From assembly GCA_029939595.1 (NCBI GenBank), contig JAOZSQ010000001.1, positions 362,930 through 426,929 of the forward strand: a stretch of DNA of 64,000 bases, in the 5' to 3' direction. This DNA is from EX4572-165 sp002254885 (lineage in GTDB: Archaea > Thermoplasmatota > E2 > DHVEG-1). The position numbers and the translations under genes were made by a program. This document shows positions 17,076 to 26,857 of this stretch, piece after piece (positions within the stretch are counted from its first letter, which is position 1; every line of letters begins with the position of its first letter). Under the pieces are notes generated by a model, which ran no database searches, had not been told where the DNA came from, and saw nothing but the letters and a program-made list of their open reading frames with translations.

Positions 17076-18457
17076 TGTTCAATTTCCAGTGATTTGTTAT
17101 ATAATTTTGTTGCGTATTCGTTTAACAATTCTAATTTAATTAATTTTGATGTCCATCGTTCAGGAATATTATCAATCCCATAATAAGCTCCGGCTAACAT
17201 GCCATAAATAGCACCAACTGTATCAGCGTCATCACCCAAGTTTACAGCCAGAATACAACCTTCTTCAAAGGAATTGGAATTGTAAAATGCCCATAAAGCA
17301 GCTTCCATACTACTTGAAACTCTTCCCCAAGCACAAATATCAGGAGGTCTTTTTTCTTTAAAAGATCCGTTGGCTATTTCCAATATTTTTGAATGGAGAT
17401 TGGTATATCCTGTTTTCCAGTAATTATAGGGACCATATAATGGAGAAAGAAGTTCTTCTTTTGGTATTTCATCAACGGCTCCCCATATTAAACCACCATA
17501 ATATTCACATGCGCCAATACATTCGTGGGCTTGATGGGTGGTTTTTGAACTTAATCCTGAATTATGTATTGCTTTTTTGTGGTCAGTCCAATAGAAGAGC
17601 GGAACGGGTGCCAAACGCATTAAAGAACCATTACCTGCTTTTTCAGGATCGGCAGATCCACAATAAGCTTTTTTTTCTTTTTGAAATTTGAATTCATAGA
17701 TAGCATCTCTTGTGGTCATGCCAACATCAAAACATTTTCCTATGCTACTTAGGAAGCCTTCAAAATGCTATCTGGAATAGTTTCTTATTTGGTCAAGAGG
17801 ATCAAACTCGCCTTTATTTATAAGGCTTTCTGTGAGGCATAACGCAAGCGAGGTATCGTCTGTCCATTGTCCAGGTGAAACATTGAATTCGCCTCCACTG
17901 GTCATATCAGAGATAAAAGGAAAGGTTCCTGGGCTTCTGAACTCAACAGGTGCGCCGAGTGCATCACCACATGCCAATCCGATTATACTGCCTTTGAATC
18001 TATCAATTGTTTTCATATTTTTAATATCATTTGTATTCCGGCTGCTATTAGTTTCATATATTTCCTTTAGTATTTGGGTTCTTTTAGAGGGAAGACCTTT
18101 TGTTTTTTGCATACATTGTCTTTTTCCTTTGGAATAGTCAATATTTTCATAGTCATCAAATTGTTCTGCGGTTAGGTCAACAATTTCATCATCTGGCCAT
18201 TTTGCAAACCAATGGTTTGCATCATAACCAGGAATTTTCAAACAAAAAGGTTTTGAACCGGCTGGTGCAATGTGTTCAATTAGAAATTCAGTAACCACAT
18301 AACAATAATTTTTAGTTGGATTTTTATCGGACCAATCTTTTCTTAATTTGGGTTTTAAATTTCTTCTGCCCAATCTTCTGAGAGCATGATATAACACATC
18401 TTTTTTGATACCCGCTTTTTCAAACATTTTGTTTGATTCTTCAGGAGATATTTTCAT
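17012..18457 (-). pseudogene. ADP-ribosylglycohydrolase with Cys-His-Asp N-terminal domain, interrupted by in-frame TAG
   Basis: 481 codons with one stop (TAG, complement of 17768-17770, codon 230). N-terminal ~150 aa: Cys in NYCYVV, His in ANHWFA, Asp in IVDLTAEQF, a possible papain- or transglutaminase-like triad. Then ADP-ribosylglycohydrolase motifs: GLACGDALGAPVEF, PGQWTDDTS, GNGSLMR, NLGDDADTVGAIYG, i.e. all metal-binding residues. The stop falls in YSR-stop-HFEGFLSS where Trp is expected. The enzyme would remove ADP-ribose from modified targets. TAG ends other genes here, so this is nonsense mutation or read-through. It overlaps the GHKL gene by 4 bp. Confidence 0.75.
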
Positions 18458-21096
18458 GCCGGTTCATATTGTTTGATATCATCTTGGAATTGCTTTAGTA
18501 AATCTTCGGCTTCTTCTTTATTTTTTAAAGATTTAATAAATTCCGATTTTTTACCTCCATCAACCAGAGATTTTTCAAATATTGCAGATGCGAATATACA
18601 GTACACCATTTCTGAACCGTTTCCTGTTCCATAAGTTTCATCATCATCCATTTCTAGTTTAGTGGGATTTCTTGAATCCGCATTAATTGCAAAACAACCA
18701 TCGCTTTGAACAAGATTGGTGGAGAGTTTTACATCTTTGACTATTCTTCCTAATGCACTATTTGCTTTTTCGTTATCTCTTTCAAAATTATCGTGCATTA
18801 TCTTTTGGACTCCATGATGGGCACTGTTATATATTTGAACAGGTCCTCTCATTTCACAAATGGATAACTTACGCAAATCGGGACGATCAGTATACAATCC
18901 CAATTTAGGATGCACTTTTTCAAAAGTTATTTCTTCTTCTGGTTTATATTTTATTTTTGTTTTTGGTGCAAATTCTATATTTAAACGTGGGAGTCGTATT
19001 CTTTTTTTGGTTCCTTTTACGTTTATATATAAAAAAGTATCGGGTATTCTGTGAGCAGCCTTCAGTAATCTCCATTTATTCAAATTGACAGGATTGAAAA
19101 TGGGTTTGGCACCGTGTTGTGTATCTTTTGGATTGATTAATTCCTGTGGAGGATTAATTATCATTTTCCAAATATCAACATTTTTATATTTTGGAATATC
19201 TTCTTTTATATCCAGTGTTGTAGAGTCACCCTTTTCAATAATCAAGGATTGTTCACGTTTAACTGCTGCCATTCCTTTGATGCTGTTGGTGTCGGTTACT
19301 TCTGGAATTAGATATTCTTCGGTGTTGCGTTTTCTTAGAATAAAATATATAACCTTTTTCATGTCGGTTGAATATTTGGTGTCGGAGTATGTGATCTTAC
19401 CATCTTTAATTTCTATACCTTCATTTATAATTTCATTTCCATTTTCATCTTTAAATGTTAAGGTATCACATTTATCGGTAAGTAATGATTCAATCCAACC
19501 CTTTTTGGTTCGTATAAAAGCTATAATATCTGCTTTCATAGTGTTGTCTGTTTCTACGTTGAATTCTTTTCCTTTGAATTTGCTTTTCCTTGTTACCATT
19601 ACATTTTTTGCATATTCATATAATTTAGATTTATCAGATTTGTTCAACGCAGCAAAACAGCGGGTTATAAAAGCATTTGCTGTGAGTCTATGTTCATTTT
19701 TTAAACTGAACATAGAATTGGTATCCAAGAATGGGGGATGAGCGTCATTTTTTTCGTTTTTATATTTAACATCAATGATTGTTAATTTAAGAAAAAATTT
19801 TGCTCGTCTGTGGTCAATTTCAAGGTCATCACCGATTTCTTTTTCCAAACCATATAACAGAGTTGAAAATTCTGATAGGTTTTCTGCAAAGGTGTTAATT
19901 GGCTCTTTTTCATATCGGTATGCACCTTTGCTGATGGTTTTAGCCAAATATGGAGAATATATTGCTCCTCCTTGATAATTTTTGACATAGTAATCAGTAT
20001 CTTCTTTGTCATCATCTTTTTTTACTCTATCTGACTTATAAACTTTTACCCCCCTATCATTTTCTGTTTTGGATAATTTTCCTTTTTTTTCAAGATATGA
20101 ATACATATTTTCATAGTTTTTATGTTTTTCTAATATCTTTTTTAGAAGTTCGTGGGTTTTGGCAGCTTCTATCTCTTTTTGATATGAAGCAAATTCGGTA
20201 TAGCTTGGATCAATCATATAACCACCAATCAATGTTTTGACCACGAATTCATCTTTTGTTTTTTCGTTAGTCATATCTATGTCTGCTAGTACATCAAATA
20301 CTTGAATAGTTCTTTGACTCATAGTTTTGTAGTTTTCATTTTCATCTAATTTCCCTATATTATGCTTCCGGCGCAATCCGCAATTTATTTCCATAATTTC
20401 TTTGATTACATCATGGCATTGAATTATGTCAATTCCAAGTAATTGCCTGTTTGTGGGTTCTGAATGACCGCATATTGAAAAGTAATGGGATGCGGGATTG
20501 TAGAAACAATCTTGTGTCATAAGATATTCCATATATTCGTTAATTATTCTTATTTCATTGGCATAATAGTTTGTTTCTTCCAATGTTTTTGTTTTTAGTT
20601 CCTCTTGTAATGAAGCTATTATTTTACGCATTTCTTCGGGTGTTGGGGCTTTGAATTTATCGGGTCGTTCACTTCCATTAAAGGGAGGAAAAAAGTCACA
20701 AATTTCTTGATATATTCCACTGTTGGATTGAGATAACGCATAACCGGCATCTTTTGCTCCTTGACCAAAACAAGATATTTTTCCAAACGAACTTTTATAT
20801 GGTTTCAACATGGAAATTGCTTCAAGTGTGTTGGGTTTGCCGCCAGTGTGATATATTCCGAGCCAGTATGAATTGTCTCGTAAGTGGTATAATGAAATTT
20901 GTATTTTGAGTTTTGAGTTTTTGTTTTTGTAATCTACATTATTGTGATAAATTTCACGAATGTACGTTCTGATTGCTCTTTCTTGAACTTCTCCAGTTTT
21001 TTCAGTAATAGGTGAACTGTGTTGTTCTGAAGTCAATTCCCTTAATGAATTATGATCTTCTTCGGGAAAATGAGTTAATGTAATTTCTTCAATCAT
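18454..21096 (-). CDS. large protein with GHKL (Hsp90/MORC-like) ATPase features
   Basis: 880 aa, one of the longest genes of the minus-strand operon. N-terminal ~130 aa look like a Bergerat fold: IREIYHNNVD (44-55, with the Glu-x3-Asn core), a degenerate YHTGGKP (82-88) for the second motif, and GQGAKDAGYA (111-120) for the third. The middle is long, charged and helical; the C-terminal part has a beta-rich segment and QSDGCFAINADSR. No nuclease motif recognised. MORC-like or other GHKL ATPases act in DNA handling and defence, but function here is open. Confidence 0.5.
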   Translation of the reverse strand: MIEEITLTHFPEEDHNSLRELTSEQHSSPITEKTGEVQERAIRTYIREIYHNNVDYKNKNSKLKIQISLYHLRDNSYWLGIYHTGGKPNTLEAISMLKPYKSSFGKISCFGQGAKDAGYALSQSNSGIYQEICDFFPPFNGSERPDKFKAPTPEEMRKIIASLQEELKTKTLEETNYYANEIRIINEYMEYLMTQDCFYNPASHYFSICGHSEPTNRQLLGIDIIQCHDVIKEIMEINCGLRRKHNIGKLDENENYKTMSQRTIQVFDVLADIDMTNEKTKDEFVVKTLIGGYMIDPSYTEFASYQKEIEAAKTHELLKKILEKHKNYENMYSYLEKKGKLSKTENDRGVKVYKSDRVKKDDDKEDTDYYVKNYQGGAIYSPYLAKTISKGAYRYEKEPINTFAENLSEFSTLLYGLEKEIGDDLEIDHRRAKFFLKLTIIDVKYKNEKNDAHPPFLDTNSMFSLKNEHRLTANAFITRCFAALNKSDKSKLYEYAKNVMVTRKSKFKGKEFNVETDNTMKADIIAFIRTKKGWIESLLTDKCDTLTFKDENGNEIINEGIEIKDGKITYSDTKYSTDMKKVIYFILRKRNTEEYLIPEVTDTNSIKGMAAVKREQSLIIEKGDSTTLDIKEDIPKYKNVDIWKMIINPPQELINPKDTQHGAKPIFNPVNLNKWRLLKAAHRIPDTFLYINVKGTKKRIRLPRLNIEFAPKTKIKYKPEEEITFEKVHPKLGLYTDRPDLRKLSICEMRGPVQIYNSAHHGVQKIMHDNFERDNEKANSALGRIVKDVKLSTNLVQSDGCFAINADSRNPTKLEMDDDETYGTGNGSEMVYCIFASAIFEKSLVDGGKKSEFIKSLKNKEEAEDLLKQFQDDIKQYEPA

Positions 21097-21187
21097 TTTT
21101 ATTTTTTAGTTAGTTTGTTTGCTTCATTTTGGAGTTAAAATTTAATAGTAAATCATTTTTGAGAATTCTGTCAAGTTTTATTTTCAA

Positions 21188-21211
21188 GTACGCCGGAGTA
21201 CGCCAGCGTAC
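21188..21211. repeat. short GC-rich hairpin after pspA
   Basis: GTACGCC occurs twice (21188-21194, 21198-21204), followed by GCGTAC (21206-21211), giving a possible hairpin directly after the pspA stop on the minus strand. It is much richer in GC than its surroundings. No T-run follows, so terminator function is uncertain. Confidence 0.35.
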
Positions 21212-21213
21212 AT

Positions 21214-21945
21214 TTATGCTGCTTCTTCAACAGTTTCAGTATCCATGCCGATCTGTTTCTTCAACTTCTCCAGTTCGGATTCTACTTCGCTATCACCAAT
21301 TTGAAGAACATTATCAATTTCATCTTCCAGAGTCTTGGCTTGTGTTTGTTGACCCATTTCTTCATACGCCAAAGCAAGCACTTCTTCACTTTCCACACGC
21401 CGTTTCATTTCTTCCATCATTGATATCGTATCATTGAAATCAATTTGTGCGATTTGTTTATTAACTTCTTTTGATACTGCTGCTGCTTTTTGACGAGCGG
21501 TTAATTCAGCTAATTCCCTTTCGTATTTCTTGATTTCTTCTTTTAATGTTGCAATGGTTTGTTCAACCTTTTTAACACTATCTATCCGGCTCCCAACGAG
21601 GGTTTCAGATAATTGAAGGTTCTTTTTGTAATCATTTTGTTTTTGGAGGGCTGCTGTTGCTAACCGAGTGGCTTCTTTTTCATCAATTTTGCCATCTTTT
21701 GCCGATTGAAGTAACCCAATCGCCTTGTTGCCCCAAACACCAACTAATTCTTTATTAGCCTTTACATCTCTGTTAGCCTTTATTTGGAGGGCTTTGGTTT
21801 CTGCATAGGCGTTTAAAGCCAGTTCAAGTTTCTTTTTTAGTTCACGAATTCCCTCGGCTATCAATTTGATAGGATCTTCAATTTTGCTTATGAGTTCGTG
21901 GCTTTGCGATTTAAAAATGCGCCCGATAGATTTAAAAAATCCCAT
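21214..21945 (-). CDS. pspA: PspA/IM30 family membrane-repair protein
   Basis: 243 aa. N-terminal amphipathic helix (MGFFKSIGRIFKSQ) followed by long coiled-coil helices with the PspA pattern (DPIKLIAEGIRELKKKLE, then Lys/Glu-rich helices and a C-terminal acidic tail). PspA proteins are bacterial ESCRT-III relatives that assemble on damaged inner membrane and preserve the proton motive force. In a phage it could stabilise the host membrane during a long infection. Good AGGAG site before the ATG. Confidence 0.85.
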   Translation of the reverse strand: MGFFKSIGRIFKSQSHELISKIEDPIKLIAEGIRELKKKLELALNAYAETKALQIKANRDVKANKELVGVWGNKAIGLLQSAKDGKIDEKEATRLATAALQKQNDYKKNLQLSETLVGSRIDSVKKVEQTIATLKEEIKKYERELAELTARQKAAAVSKEVNKQIAQIDFNDTISMMEEMKRRVESEEVLALAYEEMGQQTQAKTLEDEIDNVLQIGDSEVESELEKLKKQIGMDTETVEEAA

Positions 21946-21954
21946 TTTATTCTC

Positions 21955-22053
21955 CTATTTAAAGATGTCAGCCAAATTAGTAGTCGGTTTTTCCAGGGTG
22001 ATCTTGTTGATTATGAAATCTTTCCATATTTCATTTTGTTCTTCGTTTGTCAT
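21955..22053 (-). CDS. possible 32-aa protein
   Basis: Frame with an ATGA overlap with the HD gene stop, ending 9 bp before pspA. Acidic N-terminus. No good ribosome-binding site apart from coupling, so only a tentative call; it fills an otherwise empty 104-bp gap. Confidence 0.3.
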   Translation of the reverse strand: MTNEEQNEIWKDFIINKITLEKPTTNLADIFK

Positions 22054-22505
22054 AATGAATCCAATATCGCTTTTTTTATTCGGTCACGAGACCAATCGTT
22101 TTTCCAATCAGCTAATCTTCCTAATCTATCAGCACTTTTTAGCTTTGTCAAATCTTTTTTTAAACTTTCTTTTGCTTCTGGAATTTCCTTGTCCATGTGA
22201 TGTTTAATCAACCAAAATGTTTCATCTGATATAATATAAGAGAAAGGTAATAATAATTTAACTGATGCATCAGAATGGCCTTTGGTTTGAATTGTTTTAC
22301 CTAAGTCATGTAAGAGGGTAGCTAAAATTAGATCGCAATTCTGAGGCCATTTTGATACTGCTATGGCAAATGATTGAATAGAATGTGAATAGGCGCATAT
22401 TTCTGGATGAAGATTGGGGTCCTGTTTTACCCATTTCAATTCCTCAATCATATTTAAAAATATGTCCAGATAAGGTTCCACTATTTTGGGGTCTTTAATT
22501 TTCAT
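22050..22505 (-). CDS. HD-domain phosphohydrolase
   Basis: 151 aa. HD superfamily metal ligands in order: His in AYSHSIQSF, HD in LATLLHDLGKT, His in LIKHHMD, and Asp in KSADRLGR. Such enzymes cleave phosphomono- or diesters of nucleotides or RNA; the substrate cannot be told. First gene of the long minus-strand run, facing the divergent plus gene at 22560. Confidence 0.8.
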   Translation of the reverse strand: MKIKDPKIVEPYLDIFLNMIEELKWVKQDPNLHPEICAYSHSIQSFAIAVSKWPQNCDLILATLLHDLGKTIQTKGHSDASVKLLLPFSYIISDETFWLIKHHMDKEIPEAKESLKKDLTKLKSADRLGRLADWKNDWSRDRIKKAILDSL

Positions 22506-22559
22506 GTTGCCACTAAATACTAAGAAAGACTTAATTTTTCGTTTTAAAAAGGCAAAATT

Positions 22560-22901
22560 ATGGATGATGAAACTTTTTTGATACGTCTTCGTGATAATAT
22601 TAAAAAGAAATACCCAAATGCTTGTAAATTTTTTGAATTAAGGGAAAAAGATCCTGTCGTGGAGAAATATTTAAAAGCATGGGAAGATAATCAGTTAAAA
22701 TCTTTGCAAGATAATACACAGGCTAAACTCACTTTTGAAATTGTACTTATTGAATGTTCTGTTATTTTGTCCAGACGAGTGCAATGTATTCTTGAACAAC
22801 AAAAAAAGATAAAACAACAAAAGGCAGCACAAGAACAAACAAAAAAATCAAATCCAACACCCAAATCAAATCCGTTTGGTGCGGAAGTTCTTAGGAGATA
22901 G
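22560..22901 (+). CDS. hypothetical helical protein with Lys/Gln-rich tail
   Basis: 113 aa, helical; the C-terminal part (about 80-105) is a Lys/Gln-rich low-complexity stretch. AAAGG precedes the ATG. The only plus-strand gene between 6.0 and 32.1 kb; its end overlaps the convergent response-regulator gene by 11 bp. No family recognised. Confidence 0.55.
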   Translation: MDDETFLIRLRDNIKKKYPNACKFFELREKDPVVEKYLKAWEDNQLKSLQDNTQAKLTFEIVLIECSVILSRRVQCILEQQKKIKQQKAAQEQTKKSNPTPKSNPFGAEVLRR

Positions 22902-24375
22902 AGTTAAGAGCATTGTGTATGGTTTTTGATATTTCTTCCATTGATGCTGGTTTTGAAAGATAACAACTATTCAATTTTTGCATTGTTTCTCCATTTACAG
23001 TTGATCCACTCATTAATATTATGGGGAAATTCTTGTCAAGTTCTCGTATTCTTTTAATGAGTTCTAAACCTGACATATCCGGCATACCTTGATCGGTGAT
23101 TAGTAAATCATAATCATCAATAGTATCCTCTAATTTTTCTAGGGCTTTTGGGCTGGATTGTTCTGCTATTACCTCATAACCGAGTTGAGTTAACATGCCT
23201 TCTAGTGCATCTAAAAGGGATTTTTCATCGTCAACGAGTAGTATTGTTTCTTTATCACCTTTTATAATAACTGTATCTTCTTCAATTTTATCTTCAGTTT
23301 TGAAATATGGTAAATGTATTATGAATTTTGTTCCTTTTTTTAGTTGGCTTTCTACATCAATACTTCCATTATAGTTATTAACAATTCCATGAATCACTGA
23401 TAATCCCAATCCTGAACCATTTCCAACTTTTTTGGTGGTGAAAAATGGATCAAATATTTTTTTTATGTTTTCTTTTGGAATTCCACAACCATTATCTTCA
23501 ATACTAATTTGGATATAACCATTTTCTTTTTCTACATTTATTTGTATTTTTCCACTATTATAACCCATAGCATGTTCGGCGTTTTTACATATATTAATTA
23601 AAATTTGGTGTACTTGGGTTTCGTTGCATTCAACTATGGCACTATCAGTGCTGATTTTATAATCTAAATCAATATTGGTTGGAATTGACGTTCTCAATAT
23701 TTTTAGACTATTTTTAATAACGGGGATTATGTTTGTTTTTTTGGTGGTTGTTTTATCTTGTCTGGTAAAGGCTAAAATCTGGTGGATAATATCGGTTGCT
23801 CTCTTACCAGCATCTTTTATATTGTTACAGTATTGTTTACCTTCTTCATTTATGAATCTTTCTAATAAGTTGAGATTGCCTAGCATAATGAATAATAAAT
23901 TGTTGAATTCATGAGCAGTTCCACCTGCGAGTGTTCCCAACGCTTCTATTTTTTTTGAATGATAAAGTTCATCTTCTAATTTATTTTTTTCTGTTATGTA
24001 AGATTTCCATTCTTTGATATATTTTATGGCTTTATCTAATGTAATTTTTACATCTTCTATAACGAGAGGTTTTAATAGAAAATCAAAAGCTTCTTTGTTC
24101 ATCGCAGTTCGGATGTTCGCCATGTCAGTGTCAGAAGATATAATTATATTTGCCATGATCCGGTCCAATTCGTTTATTTCATCCAACAAGCTCAATCCAT
24201 CCATTCCAGGCATATGAATGTCTATGATGGTTACAATAATATCGGGTTCATTGTTGAGTATTTCCAAAGCTTCTGTGGCGTTTGAAGCAAATAGAAGTGA
24301 ATAATCATCTTCCAGAACACCATCAAACCAGTGATGGATAGAAATTTCGTCATCAACTATCAGTATATTTTCCAT
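22891..24375 (-). CDS. REC-histidine kinase-REC hybrid signalling protein
   Basis: 494 aa, soluble. Receiver 1 (1-120): ILIVDDE, phospho-Asp in TIIDIHMPGMDG, Lys in FLLKPL. Kinase core: H-box GGTAHEFNNLL, N-box NICKNAEHAMG, G1 DNGCGIP, FFTTK, G2 GSGLGLSV. Receiver 2 (about 375-494): LLVDDE, LLITDQGMPDMSG, MSGS, LSKP. It has all residues for phosphotransfer. Such double-receiver kinases are common in environmental Proteobacteria/Desulfobacterota and unusual in phages. It lies 6 bp after the membrane hybrid kinase, so the two probably form one phosphorelay. Confidence 0.92.
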   Translation of the reverse strand: MENILIVDDEISIHHWFDGVLEDDYSLLFASNATEALEILNNEPDIIVTIIDIHMPGMDGLSLLDEINELDRIMANIIISSDTDMANIRTAMNKEAFDFLLKPLVIEDVKITLDKAIKYIKEWKSYITEKNKLEDELYHSKKIEALGTLAGGTAHEFNNLLFIMLGNLNLLERFINEEGKQYCNNIKDAGKRATDIIHQILAFTRQDKTTTKKTNIIPVIKNSLKILRTSIPTNIDLDYKISTDSAIVECNETQVHQILINICKNAEHAMGYNSGKIQINVEKENGYIQISIEDNGCGIPKENIKKIFDPFFTTKKVGNGSGLGLSVIHGIVNNYNGSIDVESQLKKGTKFIIHLPYFKTEDKIEEDTVIIKGDKETILLVDDEKSLLDALEGMLTQLGYEVIAEQSSPKALEKLEDTIDDYDLLITDQGMPDMSGLELIKRIRELDKNFPIILMSGSTVNGETMQKLNSCYLSKPASMEEISKTIHNALNSIS

Positions 24376-24381
24376 TTTCCC

Positions 24382-26493
24382 TCATTTCAGATGTTTGTTT
24401 AAGATAGGAATTAGTTTTGCTAATTCCAGGGGTTTAGTTAAATAACCATTCATTCCAGACAATATACCTTTTTCTTTTTGTTCGTCAAAAGCATCAGCCG
24501 ACAATCCGAATATAGGAATGAATTTACAATCGTCATAAGTTCTAATTTTTTTTGTTGCTTCAATTCCATTCATTCCAGGCATGTGAACGTCCATTAAAAC
24601 CAAATCGGGTTTAAATCGTCTTGTTAAAGTAACAGCTTCGTAACCATCATGAGCAATTTTTATTGTCAATCCCATGTCTTTTAAAAGGATTTCAACTATT
24701 TGTTGGTTCATGGGTTCATCTTCAACAACTAATAATGTATTAGATGAACTAAAGGAGGCAATTTCAATTTTTGGTTTTATATCAGCACGATTTTTTATTA
24801 TTTTTATTGGGATGGTTACTGTAAAGGTACTACCCACATCCAACGAGCTTTCTACTTCAATTTTTCCATCTAGTAAATTGATTAGGTTTTTTGTAATAGA
24901 TAATCCCAAACCTGTTCCTTGGTAGTGTCTGGTGTTTGAATTGTCTACTTGGGTGAATGGTTTAAAAATATCGGTTAGTTTGTCTTCGGGAATTCCAATT
25001 CCTTCATCTGATATTTCAAATACGAGGTTTTCACCGGTTGATGTTGAATTGAAATTTATATATTTATTTGTAGGTGTGAATTTTATGGCGTTACTAATAA
25101 GATTGATTAAAATTCTTTGGAGTTTGTTTCTGTCAGTGAATATAATTTGGGGTAGGTTACTAAAATTATAAACGAATTTTATTCCTTTTTTGAAAGCGGT
25201 TGATTTGAGACCATGAAAAACTGTTTTTATGAGTATTTCAATGTCTATTTCTTCATTTTTTATTTCGTCTTTTCCTGCCTCAATTTTAGATAAATCAAGA
25301 ACATTATTGATTAGTTCTGTCAAATTTCCACCAGCTATTTTTATCATATTTAAATAACCAAGTTCTTTTTCTCCAAATTGGATTTTATCTTGTCGGTTAA
25401 TAAGTATCTGAGCAAACCCATATATAGAATTCAATGGGGTCCGAATTTCATGACTTATGTTTGCGAGAAACCTGCTTTTTGCTATATTGGCTGTTTCAGC
25501 TTGTTCTTTTGCTTTTATTAATTCCATTGCTATTTTCTTTTTGTCAGTTATGGGTATAGCGTAATGTAAAAGAAGATCATCACCAAGGGGACACCAGTAA
25601 GTATCATACCATTCACCACCTGATAAAACCTCTGCATATTGTATTTTATTATCGTTTAAGCATTTATCCGCCATACAAAAACTACAATGTGGATGCGTTG
25701 GTGGTACTTTGCCCGTTCTCTCAAAATATTCCTTATCTTCACTATTAATAAACTGACATCTGCCAAAGGAACTCCAACAGTATTCCCCTGTTTTTATACC
25801 TAAATTAGAAGCAGTTTGGTTGACAGCAATTATCTTTCTTTTTTTGGTTGTAAGAAGTGTTACAAAAGGAAGTCCATTTAAGATTAGTCGTAATCGCTTT
25901 TCATTTTCTTTTAACGCTTCTTCTGCTCTCTTTAATTCTGTAATATCTGTAATTATAGAAACAAATCCTATGAGTTTTCCCTGTTCATTTCGCTTATATT
26001 CCCAATCAACAGCAACATCAATTATATCTCCATTTGGTTTTTTATTTTGTCCAGTATAAGGAGTGGGTTCTGGTTGTTCTTTTTTGAGATATTCAAAATA
26101 TTCTTTCAGGCTTTTAGTTTCAGATTCAGTTAGAGCGTTATCCCAAATTTTCTTTTTTCCTATAATCTCATCTATTGGATAACCTATTATTTTAACATAG
26201 GGTTCATTGCAATAGACAACAGTTCCATCTAAATCATTTTCTTGTACTTCATAAGGAATAGTATCAGCTAAAGTTCGGTATTTTTCTTCACTTTCCTTTA
26301 GATTTTTTGCGTATATTTCTCTAAAATATCCAAAAATAAAACCTATTAGGATACCAGTTATGGTTGATACTCCAACTATTTCAAAATGATATCCTAATGT
26401 TGGATGTTCAATAGTGTGGTGAATATATGAAAGAAAATGAAATAGTGCAAATCCTATAAGGATAAAACATAAAATGTTTATATATTTTTTCAT
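24382..26493 (-). CDS. membrane PAS-PAS hybrid histidine kinase with receiver
   Basis: 703 aa. Two membrane helices (about 5-23 and 38-58), PAS 1 (about 70-190), PAS 2 (about 195-320) with a Cys cluster (CWSSFGRCQF, HCSFCMADKC) that might bind metal or sense redox, HisKA with SHEIRTPLNS, HATPase with NLISNAIKF, DEGIGIP and GTGLGLSI, and a C-terminal receiver (LLVVEDE, LMDVHMPGMNG, YLTKPL). It would autophosphorylate and pass phosphate to its own or the downstream receiver. Host-derived in appearance. Tightly linked to the gene at 22891. Confidence 0.92.
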   Translation of the reverse strand: MKKYINILCFILIGFALFHFLSYIHHTIEHPTLGYHFEIVGVSTITGILIGFIFGYFREIYAKNLKESEEKYRTLADTIPYEVQENDLDGTVVYCNEPYVKIIGYPIDEIIGKKKIWDNALTESETKSLKEYFEYLKKEQPEPTPYTGQNKKPNGDIIDVAVDWEYKRNEQGKLIGFVSIITDITELKRAEEALKENEKRLRLILNGLPFVTLLTTKKRKIIAVNQTASNLGIKTGEYCWSSFGRCQFINSEDKEYFERTGKVPPTHPHCSFCMADKCLNDNKIQYAEVLSGGEWYDTYWCPLGDDLLLHYAIPITDKKKIAMELIKAKEQAETANIAKSRFLANISHEIRTPLNSIYGFAQILINRQDKIQFGEKELGYLNMIKIAGGNLTELINNVLDLSKIEAGKDEIKNEEIDIEILIKTVFHGLKSTAFKKGIKFVYNFSNLPQIIFTDRNKLQRILINLISNAIKFTPTNKYINFNSTSTGENLVFEISDEGIGIPEDKLTDIFKPFTQVDNSNTRHYQGTGLGLSITKNLINLLDGKIEVESSLDVGSTFTVTIPIKIIKNRADIKPKIEIASFSSSNTLLVVEDEPMNQQIVEILLKDMGLTIKIAHDGYEAVTLTRRFKPDLVLMDVHMPGMNGIEATKKIRTYDDCKFIPIFGLSADAFDEQKEKGILSGMNGYLTKPLELAKLIPILNKHLK

Positions 26494-26497
26494 TGGT

Positions 26498-26857
26498 TTA
26501 TATTAATTGTTTATAAATTATCTCCTCGTCATACAGGATTTCTAAAAAGCTTTCTATATCTTCTTCTTCCGAGTGGAATGCAACCATTACTTTTTGTTGG
26601 GTTACGTCAATACTATAATTATCAATATTGGAATCGTCCAATATTTGTAATAGATCCATTCCAAGAAGTTCTCTTTCATGAAAAGTAAAGACATATTTAT
26701 CGTCCAATATTTTTTTTGCAAAATCTTCTGATACGTCTTTTACTTTGTCTGTGGCATATGCCACTACTTTTTCTTTTACCTCTTTTATTTCATCTTCAAA
26801 CCAATCTTGAACCACAGAGATTACAAGAGAAATTAAAAAACTGGTTTCAAAAATCAT
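26498..26857 (-). CDS. hypothetical protein with hydrophobic N-terminus
   Basis: 119 aa. A short hydrophobic start (ETSFLISLVISVVQDW) precedes a charged helical region and an acidic C-terminus. Its ATG overlaps the endonuclease stop (ATGA), with the GGAG site inside that gene, so the two are coupled. Possibly a membrane-tethered partner or inhibitor of the nuclease; no homology seen. Confidence 0.55.
   Translation of the reverse strand: MIFETSFLISLVISVVQDWFEDEIKEVKEKVVAYATDKVKDVSEDFAKKILDDKYVFTFHERELLGMDLLQILDDSNIDNYSIDVTQQKVMVAFHSEEEDIESFLEILYDEEIIYKQLI

Noticed and set aside
19085..19741. 218-codon open frame on the plus strand
   Set aside because: It is the antisense of the 880-aa GHKL-like gene, with no ribosome site and hydrophobic shadow composition.
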